From the NCBI GenBank assembly GCA_028706585.1, contig JAQTVX010000018.1:1-15876 (forward strand): 15,876 nt of DNA. Direction: 5' to 3'. A program made the position numbers and the translations under genes. The stretch comes from Candidatus Krumholzibacteriia bacterium (GTDB taxonomy: Bacteria > Krumholzibacteriota > Krumholzibacteriia > Krumholzibacteriales > Krumholzibacteriaceae). This document shows, piece after piece, positions 1 through 8,298 of this stretch (its first letter is position 1; each line of letters opens with the position of its first letter). The notes under the pieces were generated by a model. That model searched no databases. It was given only the letters and a program-made list of their open reading frames with translations, and was not told where the DNA came from.

Positions 1-97
1 CCGAGTAATACGTGCCGGGCACCGCCGCCGCAGTCACGAGCACGGGCCGGGCGACGACCGCGACGAGAACGAGTAATGCAATGAGCATTCTCAACAT
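1..97 (-). CDS. N-terminus of an exported protein (partial, runs off window edge)
   Basis: Reading leftwards from the ATG at 95-97 gives 32 codons with no stop before the window ends. The peptide begins MLRMLIALLVLVAVVARPVL and continues through an Ala-rich stretch to VPGTYYS. It looks like a signal peptide: one Arg, a hydrophobic core, then small residues (TAAA) that would suit signal peptidase I. A strong Shine-Dalgarno (GGGAGGG, plus-strand 103-109) lies 5 nt before the start and a good promoter lies at 154-182, so this is probably a real, well-expressed gene. It is transcribed away from the RND operon. The mature domain is outside the window, so no function can be given. Confidence 0.75.
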   Translation of the reverse strand, partial: MLRMLIALLVLVAVVARPVLVTAAAVPGTYYS

Positions 98-153
98 GCG
101 ATCCCTCCCACAAAGGATCAAAACCCTCTGACCTATTTGGCGAGAATGGGTCG

Positions 154-182
154 AGTCTAGACCAATTTGTTTACATTGTCAA
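154..182 (-). promoter_or_regulatory. Sigma70-type promoter for the leftward exported-protein gene
   Basis: On the minus strand, a perfect -35 box TTGACA (plus-strand 177-182) is followed by a 17-nt spacer and a -10 box TAGACT (plus-strand 154-159; 4 of 6 consensus matches). Transcription would start near 147, giving a leader of about 50 nt before the ATG at 97, with a good ribosome binding site. Both hexamers and the spacing were read directly; promoter activity is inferred. Confidence 0.7.
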
Positions 183-282
183 GTAATAATTACCATCATG
201 TCACCATAATATGTCGTCGCAGATTCCCGGCAGGGGGATAGAAGGGGCTGCTGCCAGTTTTTCTTTGACTTTTCCGCAAGAT

Positions 283-298
283 TCGTAAAGATTTACGA
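283..298. promoter_or_regulatory. 16-bp interrupted palindrome just before the RND operon start codon
   Basis: TCGTAAA-GA-TTTACGA has two perfect 7-bp arms around a 2-bp centre and ends 2 bp before the ATG at 301. Its size suits an operator for a dimeric repressor (TetR, MarR or ArsR type), and RND operons are often repressor-controlled. No regulator gene is adjacent, so the operator role is inference. It also covers the place where a Shine-Dalgarno would normally lie, and none is visible. Confidence 0.45.
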
Positions 299-300
299 TT

Positions 301-1512
301 ATGCATGTTCCGCATCTGAAGAAACGGTTATACATCATCATACCGATCGCCCTCGTCGTCGCCGCGCTCACCATAAGAATCGTCCTCTTCGCAACGAAGG
401 GATCGGGGGGCAAGCGGGGCGGGCAGGCACCGGCCGTCGCCGTGGAGATCGATAGCGTTCGATTCGGCCCGATACGGGAGATCCGCGAGTTCACCGGATC
501 CGTTTATCCTTACAATCAATACGTCGTCGCACCGAAGGTATCGGGGCGAGTCATCCAGATCCGGAAACGAATCGGCGACTGGGTTCGGCGAGGGGAGTTG
601 ATCGCCCGGATCGACGACGCCGAGTATCAGCAAGCGGTGCTCGAGGCCGAGGCGAACCTGAGAATCGCCGAGGCCTCCGTGGCCGAATCTCAGAGCCAGC
701 TCGAGCTCGTCCGCGAGCAAAAGGAGCGGATGGAATCGCTCAAGGCCAAGGAGCTGGCCTCCTCCGCCGAAATGGACGCGGCCGCAACCAATTACAATGC
801 TCAGGAATCCCGCTACAAGCTGGCCCTAGCCCAGGTCGAGCAGCGCAGGGCGTCCCTCAATTCCGCTAACATCAGGCTCGACTACACACGCTTGGCGGCC
901 TCGAGGGCTGGATACATCGGCGAGCGCTTCGTAGACGAGGGTGCGTTGTTGGCGCCCAATACGGCGGTCGTGTCCGTCATCGAGATAGACTCGGTGATCG
1001 TGCGGAGCACGATAACGGAGCGCGATTACGGCCTCATCCAGGCGGGGCAGCCGGTAGATGTGATCGTCGACGCCTTTTCGTCTAGGACTTTCAACGGACG
1101 CGTTTCCCGAATCGCTCCGATGCTGCAGCAGGCATCCCGCGTGGCGCAGATGGAGGTGGAAGTCCGCAACGATTCCCTCCTCCTCAAGCCCGGAATGTTC
1201 GCGCGGGTCGACGTGATGATCGCCGCAAAAGACAAGGCCCGGGTCGTTCCCACCAAAGCGATCGTGAGCCGCGGCGGCGAAACCGGTGTCTTCATGGTGA
1301 GCGAAGGCGAAGCCGTCGCCCACTATTATGCGGTGAAAACGGGAATCGTTACCCCGGATCTCACCGAGATCCTCTCCCCCGCGGTCGAAGGCCAAGTGGT
1401 GACGCTGGGCCAGCATTTGCTCGAAGACGGAAGTCCCGTCCTGCTGCCTCAGAGCCAGTCGGCCGCGAGCGCCGATTCCACCGAGGCCGCCGGAGAGAAA
1501 AGCAGCCGATGA
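301..1512 (+). CDS. RND efflux pump periplasmic adaptor subunit (MFP/HlyD family)
   Basis: The 403-residue protein would bridge an inner-membrane RND pump and an outer-membrane channel. Visible domains in order: a membrane anchor at about residues 11-31 preceded by basic residues; the first lipoyl half-motif at about 75-108 (VVAPKVSGRV, then GDWVRRGELIARID); an Ala/Glu/Gln-rich coiled-coil hairpin at about 108-190; the second lipoyl half at about 192-228; a beta-barrel domain at about 229-308 (LKPGMFARVDV); and a membrane-proximal domain to about 385. There is no lipobox, so it should be anchored by an uncleaved helix. The length is normal for the family. The start is fixed because an in-frame TAA lies at 286-288 and no other ATG, GTG or TTG occurs nearby; no Shine-Dalgarno is visible. 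Its TGA overlaps the pump gene's ATG (ATGA), indicating translational coupling. The substrate cannot be told. Confidence 0.93.
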   Translation: MHVPHLKKRLYIIIPIALVVAALTIRIVLFATKGSGGKRGGQAPAVAVEIDSVRFGPIREIREFTGSVYPYNQYVVAPKVSGRVIQIRKRIGDWVRRGELIARIDDAEYQQAVLEAEANLRIAEASVAESQSQLELVREQKERMESLKAKELASSAEMDAAATNYNAQESRYKLALAQVEQRRASLNSANIRLDYTRLAASRAGYIGERFVDEGALLAPNTAVVSVIEIDSVIVRSTITERDYGLIQAGQPVDVIVDAFSSRTFNGRVSRIAPMLQQASRVAQMEVEVRNDSLLLKPGMFARVDVMIAAKDKARVVPTKAIVSRGGETGVFMVSEGEAVAHYYAVKTGIVTPDLTEILSPAVEGQVVTLGQHLLEDGSPVLLPQSQSAASADSTEAAGEKSSR

Positions 1513-4500
1513 ACATCGCACGGGGACCAGTCCATCGCCCGATACTCACGACCATTATCTTCATGGTCGTGATCACGCTCGGCATCGTCTCATTCTCCCG
1601 CCTGTCGATCGACCTTATGCCCGAAATCACCTTTCCGACCATTTCCGTGGTCACAAGCTACGGCGACGTCGGCCCGCAGGAGATGGAGGAGTTGGTCACC
1701 CGGCCCCTCGAAGAGTCGCTCGCAGCGGTGCAAGGCGTCGAGGAGATCACGTCCGAATCATCCGAGGGAACGAGCATGGTGCGGGTTTCCTTCGCATGGG
1801 GTACCGACCTCGACGTGGCCGCCAACGACATCCGCGACCGCATCGACCGCGTCCTTAACCGGCTTCCGGAAGACATCACCCGCCCGATGATCCGCAAGTT
1901 CGATCTGTCGGCCTTCCCGGTGATGTTCCTGAGCGCCTCGGGCAATCTGAATCCGCTGGATCTGCGCCGAATCGTCGAGGACCAGGTTAAATACCGCCTG
2001 GAGCGCGTGCCGGGAGTGGCCTCGGTGGACGTGCGCGGCGGATTGTATAGAGAGATTCACGTCGATCTGCACGCGGCCCAGCTCAAGGCGCTGGGCATAT
2101 CCACCGCGGCGGTCGTCTCCGCCCTGCAGAACGAGAACCTGAACGTTCCCGCCGGCCTATACGACAAGGGAAATCTGGAAGTTCTCGTACGCACCCAGGG
2201 CGAGTACCGCAACCTCGATGAGATCCGCAACACGGTCATAACCACGCGCAGCGGAGCGCCCGTTCGCATCGAGGACGTGGCCAGCGTCGAGGATTCATGG
2301 GAAGAGATCCGCCAGATCGTGCGCATCGACGGCAAGCCCGGGCTGCGGATCTCGATCAACAAGCAATCGGGAGCCAACACCGTCAAGGTCGCCGAGGGCG
2401 TACGCGCCGAAATGGATCGCATCAACCGCGATATCCCGCAGCTCCGCCTGATGCCGCTCATGGACACGTCCGTCTACATCAGGAGATCCATTAACAGCAT
2501 GAGCATGTCCCTCCTCCTCGGAGGCCTTCTCGCCGTGCTCATCCTGTTCCTGTTTCTGCGCAACATCTCGAGCACGCTCATCATCTCGACCGCGATCCCG
2601 ATCTCGATCATAGCCACCTTCGGGCTCATGTATTTCGGCGGGTTCACCCTGAACATCATCACGTTCGGCGGACTCGCATTGGGTATCGGCATGCTCGTCG
2701 ACAACGCCATCGTGGTTCTGGAGAACATATATCGCCACCGCGAGGCCGGATCCGACGGCATCAAGAGCGCCCTCGACGGCACCTCCGAGGTCTGGTCGGC
2801 AATCGTGGCCAGCACACTGACCACGGTCGTGGTGTTCTTCCCGGTCGTCTTCATCCGCGGGATGTCGGGGATCATGTTCAAGCAAATGGCTTACGTGGTG
2901 AGCTTTTCGCTGCTCTGCTCGCTCGTCGTGGCTCTCACCCTGGTTCCTATGCTCTCCTCCCGGCTCCTGCACTTTCAGTCCACCGAGCATTACCGAAACG
3001 AAAGCCGGCTGCATCGCATCTATTCAACCAGCGAACATACATTCAGAAGGATCGAAGAGCGGTACTCGCGCCTGCTGCAATGGGCGCTGGGACACAAGAG
3101 GACGGTGCTTCTGGCGACGCTTGGTCTGTTCGTATTTTCCCTCATCCTTATTCCCTTCGTCGGCGTCGAGCTGATGCCTGCAGCCGACGAGGGCGAAGTG
3201 CGGGTAAGCGTGGAGATGGCGGTAGGCACAAGGCTCGCGATCGTGGATCAAACAGCCCGCGCCGTGGAGGGGATCGTCCGCGAGCGCGTTAGCGAGGCTA
3301 CCTCGATCATCTGCCAGGTGGGCGGAGGAGGTTATGGCTCTTCCGGAGGACATACGGCGGAGATTCGCATCACTCTGGTCCCCCGGGCCCAGAGGCGGCG
3401 GAGCAGCGAACGAATCGCAAACGACCTGCGCGCGGCGCTCGCGGGTCTGCCGGGCGTCACCATCCGCTCGAGGGCCGGACAGGGGCTGTTTGTTTTGAGG
3501 ATGGGCGCTCAATCGGAAAGCTCCATCAGCGTGGAGGTCCGCGGATACGATCTGGAGACGGCCCAAGCCCTAGCCCAGAGGGTCGAGAAGGTCGTAGCAA
3601 AGGTCCCCGGCATCACGGATACGGAGATCAGCCGGAAAGAGGGAAGCCCCGAGCAGGTTATCCGGATCAACAGGGAAAAGGCGGCCGATCTCGGGCTCGG
3701 CGTGTCGCGCATCGGCGACGCCCTCGAGACGGCGATCGGCGGCACCGAAGCGTCCTACTACCGCGAGGGTGGAAAGCAGTACAACATTCTCGTCCGCCTG
3801 AGTGAAAAGGACCGCACGAACCTTGACGAGCTCCTCGACCTGACCGTGGTCAGCAGCCGCGGCGAACCCGTCAGTCTGCGCAGCGTGGTTGACGCCGTTC
3901 AGGAAGAGGGCCCGGTCAGCATCGAGAGAAAGGATCAGGAGCGCATCATCACGATCGAGGCGAACTACACGGGCCGCGACATGGGCTCGGTGATCCGTGA
4001 CATTCGCAAAGAGCTCCGCACGGTGCCGGTGCCGAAGGGTTTCGTGATCCTGTTCGGCGGGGACTACGAGGAACAGCAGAAGGCGTTCAAAGAGCTGATG
4101 TTCAGCTTCGTTCTTGCGATCTTTCTGGTCTATATGGTCATGGCGGGGCAGTTCGAGTCATGGCGAGATCCGTTCGTAGTGCTGTTTTCCATTCCGATGG
4201 CGATCATCGGCGTTATGCTGACCATGATTCTCACGGGCACCATCTTCAGCATGCAGGCGTTCATCGGCTGCATAATGCTCGCCGGCATCGTCGTGAACAA
4301 CGCCATCCTGCTGGTCGACTACACCAACCAGATGCGCCACCATCACGGCATGGGGCTCATCGAGGCGATCCGCGTCTCCGGATCGCGGCGGCTGCGCCCG
4401 ATCCTGATGACCACGCTGACCACCGTGCTGGGGCTGCTCCCTCTATCCATCGGCCTCGGCGAAGGAGGCGAGACGCAGGCGCCGCTCGCCCGCGTCGTTA

Positions 4501-4604
4501 TCGGGGGCCTCATGAGCTCGGCGCTGATCACCCTCGTGCTCGTGCCGGTCGTCTACGCCATCTTCGAGCAGAAGCTGAAGCGGAAGCCAGCGGAGCCGGA
4601 GTGA
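1509..4604 (+). CDS. RND efflux transporter permease subunit (HAE1/AcrB-like)
   Basis: The 1031-residue inner-membrane, proton-driven exporter has the normal length for the family and the duplicated RND layout. A first helix at about 12-30 is followed by a periplasmic porter domain, a helix bundle at about 333-485, a second periplasmic loop entered near residue 545, and a final bundle at about 865-1020. The TM4 motif GMLVDNAIVVLENI places D398 where AcrB has Asp407 and N399 where it has Asp408. In the TM10 region, GIVVNNAILLVDY has Asn where AcrB has Lys940, while RLRPILMTT keeps the Arg/Thr region. These alignments are by eye. Such Asn variants occur in other bacterial RND pumps, so I read this as a functional subfamily. 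It overlaps the adaptor gene by 4 bp. No TolC-like gene follows; the next gene is convergent with a 36-bp gap and no evident terminator. Confidence 0.94.
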   Translation: MNIARGPVHRPILTTIIFMVVITLGIVSFSRLSIDLMPEITFPTISVVTSYGDVGPQEMEELVTRPLEESLAAVQGVEEITSESSEGTSMVRVSFAWGTDLDVAANDIRDRIDRVLNRLPEDITRPMIRKFDLSAFPVMFLSASGNLNPLDLRRIVEDQVKYRLERVPGVASVDVRGGLYREIHVDLHAAQLKALGISTAAVVSALQNENLNVPAGLYDKGNLEVLVRTQGEYRNLDEIRNTVITTRSGAPVRIEDVASVEDSWEEIRQIVRIDGKPGLRISINKQSGANTVKVAEGVRAEMDRINRDIPQLRLMPLMDTSVYIRRSINSMSMSLLLGGLLAVLILFLFLRNISSTLIISTAIPISIIATFGLMYFGGFTLNIITFGGLALGIGMLVDNAIVVLENIYRHREAGSDGIKSALDGTSEVWSAIVASTLTTVVVFFPVVFIRGMSGIMFKQMAYVVSFSLLCSLVVALTLVPMLSSRLLHFQSTEHYRNESRLHRIYSTSEHTFRRIEERYSRLLQWALGHKRTVLLATLGLFVFSLILIPFVGVELMPAADEGEVRVSVEMAVGTRLAIVDQTARAVEGIVRERVSEATSIICQVGGGGYGSSGGHTAEIRITLVPRAQRRRSSERIANDLRAALAGLPGVTIRSRAGQGLFVLRMGAQSESSISVEVRGYDLETAQALAQRVEKVVAKVPGITDTEISRKEGSPEQVIRINREKAADLGLGVSRIGDALETAIGGTEASYYREGGKQYNILVRLSEKDRTNLDELLDLTVVSSRGEPVSLRSVVDAVQEEGPVSIERKDQERIITIEANYTGRDMGSVIRDIRKELRTVPVPKGFVILFGGDYEEQQKAFKELMFSFVLAIFLVYMVMAGQFESWRDPFVVLFSIPMAIIGVMLTMILTGTIFSMQAFIGCIMLAGIVVNNAILLVDYTNQMRHHHGMGLIEAIRVSGSRRLRPILMTTLTTVLGLLPLSIGLGEGGETQAPLARVVIGGLMSSALITLVLVPVVYAIFEQKLKRKPAEPE

Positions 4605-4640
4605 TCGTTTCGCTTTCATACCTCACGCCTTATTCCCGCA

Positions 4641-6761
4641 TCACTTCATGCCGAGCTGCCAGCAGAGGAAGCTCATCTCGTCGGTCTCGTCCTCTATCAC
4701 CTTGCTCACCGGCTTGCCTCCAGAGTGACCTGCCCGCGTGTCGTACAGAAGCAGAATCGGCGCAGGGCCGCCCGTCCGCGCCTGCAGGAGCGCCGCCATC
4801 TTGCGCGCGTGCAGCGGAGCCACCCGCGTGTCGGCGTCTCCCGTTATCAACAGGGTGGCGGGGTACTTCACATCCTTCTTCACGTTGTGATACGGGGAAT
4901 ATGCGAGCAGGACCTTGAACTGGTCCGGGTCTTCCGACGAGCCGTACTCGGGCACCCAGAATTTGGCCACCAGGAACTGGTGGTAACGGATCATGTCGAG
5001 AAGCGGGTACGAACAAACGACCGCCTTGAAGAGCTCGGGGCGTTGCGTCATGACGGCGCCGACGAGAAGGCCACCGTTGCTTCCGCCCGATATGGCGAGC
5101 CTGGAGCTCGTCGTGTATTTCTGCGCGATCAACCATTCGGCCGCCGCAATAAAGTCATCGTAGACGTTCTGCTTGCGATCGAGCATCCCGGCGCGGTGCC
5201 AGTCCTCCCCGAACTCGCCGCCGCCGCGCAGGCTCGGCATGGCGAGGATCCCGCCGCGTTCGATCCAGGGAATCGCCGACGCCTGGAAATATGGAGTGAG
5301 GCTCACGTCGAATCCACCGTAGCCGGTCAGCAGGGTCGGATTGTTCCCGTTGCGCTCGAGACCCTTCCGATGAACCAGGAACATCGGGATCTTCGTGCCG
5401 TCCTTCGATGCGTACCAGACCTGCTCGACCTCGATCTGGTCAGTGTCCACGCTTACCTTCAGCCGCGCCCAGACCTGCTGCTCCCCGGTCGCGACGTCGT
5501 ACCGATAGATCGTCGTCGGGATATGGAATGAAGTGAATACGAAAAAGGCTTCGTTGCTCGCCCAGTGTCCCGATACGCCGCCCACCGTGCCCAGGGTCGG
5601 AAATGATATCTCGCGCAGGTACGTGCCGTCCGCCTCAAAGACGCGGACCTTCGAGGAGACATTCTCCATATAATTGACGAAGATCTTCCCGCCGGCGATC
5701 GAGAATCCCTCGATGACCGCGTCCTTCCGCTCGGGAACGATCTCCCTCCAGTTCTCGCGGGAGGGATTATCGAGATCGATCGCGAGGATACGCCCGTTAG
5801 GGGCGTTCCAGTCGGTGTTCATGAACACAATGTCGCCCCCGCTGTCGGGCTCGAACCGCGCATCGATGTCGTTGACGAGCGCGGTGATCGGACCATCGGC
5901 AACGAGGTCCTTGTAATAGATCTCCGATTTCTGCCCCGCCGATCCGTAGAAAACCACGATCCCGAGATACCGGCCGTCGTCGGTGATCCTGCAGTCGATC
6001 CCTTTATCGGGGCCGTATCCCTCGCCGAAGATCATCGGATCGCCGGCCGGATCGGTTCCCATCGCATGATAATAGACGCGTGAGCCGATCTCATTCACGT
6101 GCTTCGAGTAGTAGAAACCGCTCTTGTCGGACGTGATCGAGACGCCGAAGAAACTTCCCTTCGGCAGATTTTCAGCGAGCTGCCTGCCGGAATCGATGTC
6201 GAGGAACCTGACCGCGACCTCGTCCTCTCCGCCTTCGCGGACATAGTAGGCGAGGAGCTTTCCGTCGAGAGAGACGTCGTAGATGCCGACGCTTCTCGTG
6301 TGATCCGCGCTCAGAGTATCGGGATCTACGAGGACGCGGTCCTCGCCGCCGAGCGATTCGCGCATGTAGATAACCCATAGGTCCTGGTCGGCGGAGCGCT
6401 TCTGGAGGAAATACCGGCCGCCCCGCTCGAACGGCATCCCGATCTGGTCGATCTTCATGAGCTCGGTGAGGCGTTTCGTGATGCTCTCGCGGAACGGCAA
6501 CGGGTCCAGGAATGAATGGGCGTACGCGTTCTGCGCGTCGATCCAGCCCCGGGTCTCGGGGCTCTTCTGATCCTCGAGCCAGCGGTACGGATCGACGATC
6601 GTCGTGCCGTGGATGACCTCGGTTACATTGTCGGCACGTGTCGCGGGCGGTTTCGCGCCCGCTGCGACGCCCCCGGGAACAGCCGCGCCGGAAGACACCC
6701 ACGCAATCAACGCGCCGAAGACCATGCCTGGAACTCTCTTGAACCGTCGCGATCCATTCAT
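4641..6761 (-). CDS. Secreted prolyl oligopeptidase (serine peptidase family S9A)
   Basis: This peptidase would cut short peptides after proline. From the ATG at 6761 it has 706 residues, typical of S9A. It begins with a basic segment and hydrophobic stretch (about 12-36, ending in an Ala/Gly-rich region) that looks like a signal peptide, so it probably acts in the periplasm or outside. The family N-terminal motif DPYRWLED is at 57-64, a beta-propeller should occupy the middle, and the alpha/beta-hydrolase domain carries the triad: S561 in GGSNGG, D644 in DADTRV and H679 in RAGHSGG. The start was chosen for its strong Shine-Dalgarno; an upstream in-frame extension of 51 codons would run into livF and looks like shadow sequence. 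It lies 49 bp after livF on the same strand, probably as the last gene of the liv operon. The family call is very secure; the exact substrate is not. Confidence 0.94.
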   Translation of the reverse strand: MNGSRRFKRVPGMVFGALIAWVSSGAAVPGGVAAGAKPPATRADNVTEVIHGTTIVDPYRWLEDQKSPETRGWIDAQNAYAHSFLDPLPFRESITKRLTELMKIDQIGMPFERGGRYFLQKRSADQDLWVIYMRESLGGEDRVLVDPDTLSADHTRSVGIYDVSLDGKLLAYYVREGGEDEVAVRFLDIDSGRQLAENLPKGSFFGVSITSDKSGFYYSKHVNEIGSRVYYHAMGTDPAGDPMIFGEGYGPDKGIDCRITDDGRYLGIVVFYGSAGQKSEIYYKDLVADGPITALVNDIDARFEPDSGGDIVFMNTDWNAPNGRILAIDLDNPSRENWREIVPERKDAVIEGFSIAGGKIFVNYMENVSSKVRVFEADGTYLREISFPTLGTVGGVSGHWASNEAFFVFTSFHIPTTIYRYDVATGEQQVWARLKVSVDTDQIEVEQVWYASKDGTKIPMFLVHRKGLERNGNNPTLLTGYGGFDVSLTPYFQASAIPWIERGGILAMPSLRGGGEFGEDWHRAGMLDRKQNVYDDFIAAAEWLIAQKYTTSSRLAISGGSNGGLLVGAVMTQRPELFKAVVCSYPLLDMIRYHQFLVAKFWVPEYGSSEDPDQFKVLLAYSPYHNVKKDVKYPATLLITGDADTRVAPLHARKMAALLQARTGGPAPILLLYDTRAGHSGGKPVSKVIEDETDEMSFLCWQLGMK

Positions 6762-6767
6762 CCGAAG

Positions 6768-6775
6768 CCTCCTCT
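6768..6775 (-). promoter_or_regulatory. Ribosome binding site that sets the oligopeptidase start
   Basis: Minus-strand AGAGGAGG lies 6 nt before the ATG at 6761. It supports the 706-residue protein with an immediate signal peptide over the longer in-frame reading from 6914. Confidence 0.85.
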
Positions 6776-6810
6776 GGTTGAATACGATATGGCTGTAATA
6801 CGCACGGGGG

Positions 6811-7527
6811 TCAGCAATGTTCGCCCAGATATGCTCGCCGGATATCTTCGTCGCAGGCGATGCCGGCCGCAGGGCCGTGAAGACGGACCTGCCCCGTTTC
6901 GAGAACATAGGCATAATGGGCGATGCTCAGAGCCATGCGGGCGTTTTGTTCGACCAGGAGAATGGTCGTGCCCAACTGGCAGTTGACCTCGACGATCTTC
7001 TCGAAAATGGTCCGGACGAGTATAGGCGCAATTCCCAGCGAAGGTTCATCGAGCAGCAGCAGACGCGGCCGGGCAAGAAGCGCCCGGGCTATCGCCAGCA
7101 TCTGCTGCTCTCCTCCCGATAGCTTTCCTCCCGGTTGATCGATGCGCTCCTTCAGCTTGGGGAACATTGCGAAAACATATTCCATGTCCTTCTCGATCTC
7201 CGGGGCGTCACGCCGGAGGTAAGCCCCCATGGCCAGATTCTCGCGCGCGGTCAGATTGGCAAAGATCATCCGTCCCTCGGGCGCCTGGGAAATCCCCAGG
7301 GCGACGATGCCGTGGGCGGGAAGCGATGTGATATCCCGACCCTCGAAGCGGATATGTCCCCCCGATGCTTTGGTGATGCCGGACACGGCCCGCAGAGTCG
7401 ATGATTTGCCTGCGCCATTGGCCCCGATCAGGGTCACGATCTGCCCCTGCTCCACGGTCAGGGAAATCCCCTTGACCGCCCGGACGGCGCCGTAGCTGAC
7501 CTGCAAATTGTCTATCTCTAGCATCAT
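6811..7527 (-). CDS. livF: Branched-chain amino acid-type ABC transporter ATPase LivF
   Basis: This is one of two ATPases that power the uptake system, 238 residues, with typical LivF features. Walker A is GANGAGKS (residues 35-42), the signature is LSGGEQQML, Walker B lies in LLLLDEPSLG, and the switch His is replaced by the LivF-typical Gln-Asn form, VEQNARMAL. It starts only 3 bp after the livG stop, and two ATG codons are adjacent (7527 and 7524), so the start could be one codon later. It should pair with LivG on the cytoplasmic face of the LivH/LivM channel. LivF/UrtE-type paralogues serve amide and urea transporters too, so the family is certain but the cargo is not. Confidence 0.93.
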   Translation of the reverse strand: MMLEIDNLQVSYGAVRAVKGISLTVEQGQIVTLIGANGAGKSSTLRAVSGITKASGGHIRFEGRDITSLPAHGIVALGISQAPEGRMIFANLTARENLAMGAYLRRDAPEIEKDMEYVFAMFPKLKERIDQPGGKLSGGEQQMLAIARALLARPRLLLLDEPSLGIAPILVRTIFEKIVEVNCQLGTTILLVEQNARMALSIAHYAYVLETGQVRLHGPAAGIACDEDIRRAYLGEHC

Positions 7528-7530
7528 GAT

Positions 7531-8298
7531 TTACGCCGGCTCCCCCAGATAAGCCTCGATCACCTTCGGATCGCGCTGGATCTCCTGCGGCGACCCCTCG
7601 GCAATCTTGACGCCGTAATCCAGCACCGCTATCCGGCGGCAGATGCCCATGACCACGCTCATGTCATGATCGATCAACAGCACGGCGCATCCGTACCGTT
7701 CCTTGGCGGAGCCGATAAGCGCCATCAGCTCCTGTTTCTCGGACGGATTCATCCCCGCCGCGGGTTCATCGAGCAGCAGCAGACGCGGCCGCGTGGCAAG
7801 CGCCCTGACGATCTCCACCCGGCGCTGGTCGCCATAGGGCAGCGACGCGGCCATCTCGTCCTTGACACGCGCCAGATCGAAGAAATCGAGCACATCCATT
7901 ATGGCCGCGCGAATCGTCTTTTCTTCGCGATGGTATCCTCCCGTCTGTATCACGGCTTGTCCGAAACCATAGCTGATGGTTTTCTTCAGGGCCACTTGCA
8001 CGGTTTCGTACACTGTCAGCGACGGGAAAAGCCGGATGTTCTGAAATGTGCGGGCGATCCCCGTCCGGGCGATAACAGGCGGCCGCCATCCGCCGATATC
8101 CCGGCCGTCGAAGCGGACTCCCCCGCAGGTCGGTTTATATATGCCGGTGATCAGGTTGAACACCGTGGTCTTGCCGGCGCCATTCGGCCCGATCAGGCCG
8201 ACGAGCGCGTCCGCCTCCAGTTCCAGGTTCAGATCGGCCACCGCCACCAATCCGCCGAAGCGGATAGTGCAGGCTTCCAGGGAGAGAAGCGGCGTCAT
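7531..8298 (-). CDS. livG: Branched-chain amino acid-type ABC transporter ATPase LivG
   Basis: This second ATPase of the uptake system has 255 residues from the chosen start. Walker A is GPNGAGKT (residues 37-44), the family variant of the signature is LPYGDQRRVEI, Walker B is in LLLLDEPAAGMN, and the switch is LIDHDM. The C-terminus IEAYLGE is typical of LivG. I chose the ATG at 8298 because it overlaps the livM stop as ATGA and has a strong Shine-Dalgarno; a longer in-frame reading from 8346 would lie inside livM and add 16 unlikely residues. It is followed after 3 bp by livF. It shares 29 identical bases with livF over the Walker B region. Confidence 0.93.
   Translation of the reverse strand: MTPLLSLEACTIRFGGLVAVADLNLELEADALVGLIGPNGAGKTTVFNLITGIYKPTCGGVRFDGRDIGGWRPPVIARTGIARTFQNIRLFPSLTVYETVQVALKKTISYGFGQAVIQTGGYHREEKTIRAAIMDVLDFFDLARVKDEMAASLPYGDQRRVEIVRALATRPRLLLLDEPAAGMNPSEKQELMALIGSAKERYGCAVLLIDHDMSVVMGICRRIAVLDYGVKIAEGSPQEIQRDPKVIEAYLGEPA

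Larger units (their letters stand above)
98..300. other. Divergent intergenic region between exported-protein gene and RND operon
   Basis: This 203-bp non-coding stretch is AT-rich compared with the flanking genes. It holds the Shine-Dalgarno and promoter of the leftward gene and a palindrome abutting the start of the rightward RND operon. For the rightward operon, a TTGACT (265-270) could be a -35 box, but the hexamers at the right distance downstream (for example AAAGAT at 287-292) match the -10 consensus poorly. I see no convincing gene here; the leftward 97-codon frame crossing 201-494 is antisense to the adaptor gene and was left out. Confidence 0.7.

Noticed and set aside
2295..3014. 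239-codon minus-strand open frame within the RND pump gene
   Set aside because: It is His/Asp/Glu/Arg-rich, mirrors the hydrophobic codons of the pump's membrane helices, and has no domain or regulatory signals.
6762..6914. Upstream in-frame extension of the oligopeptidase by 51 codons
   Set aside because: It overlaps livF, puts the signal peptide far from the N-terminus and lacks the strong ribosome binding site found at 6768-6775.
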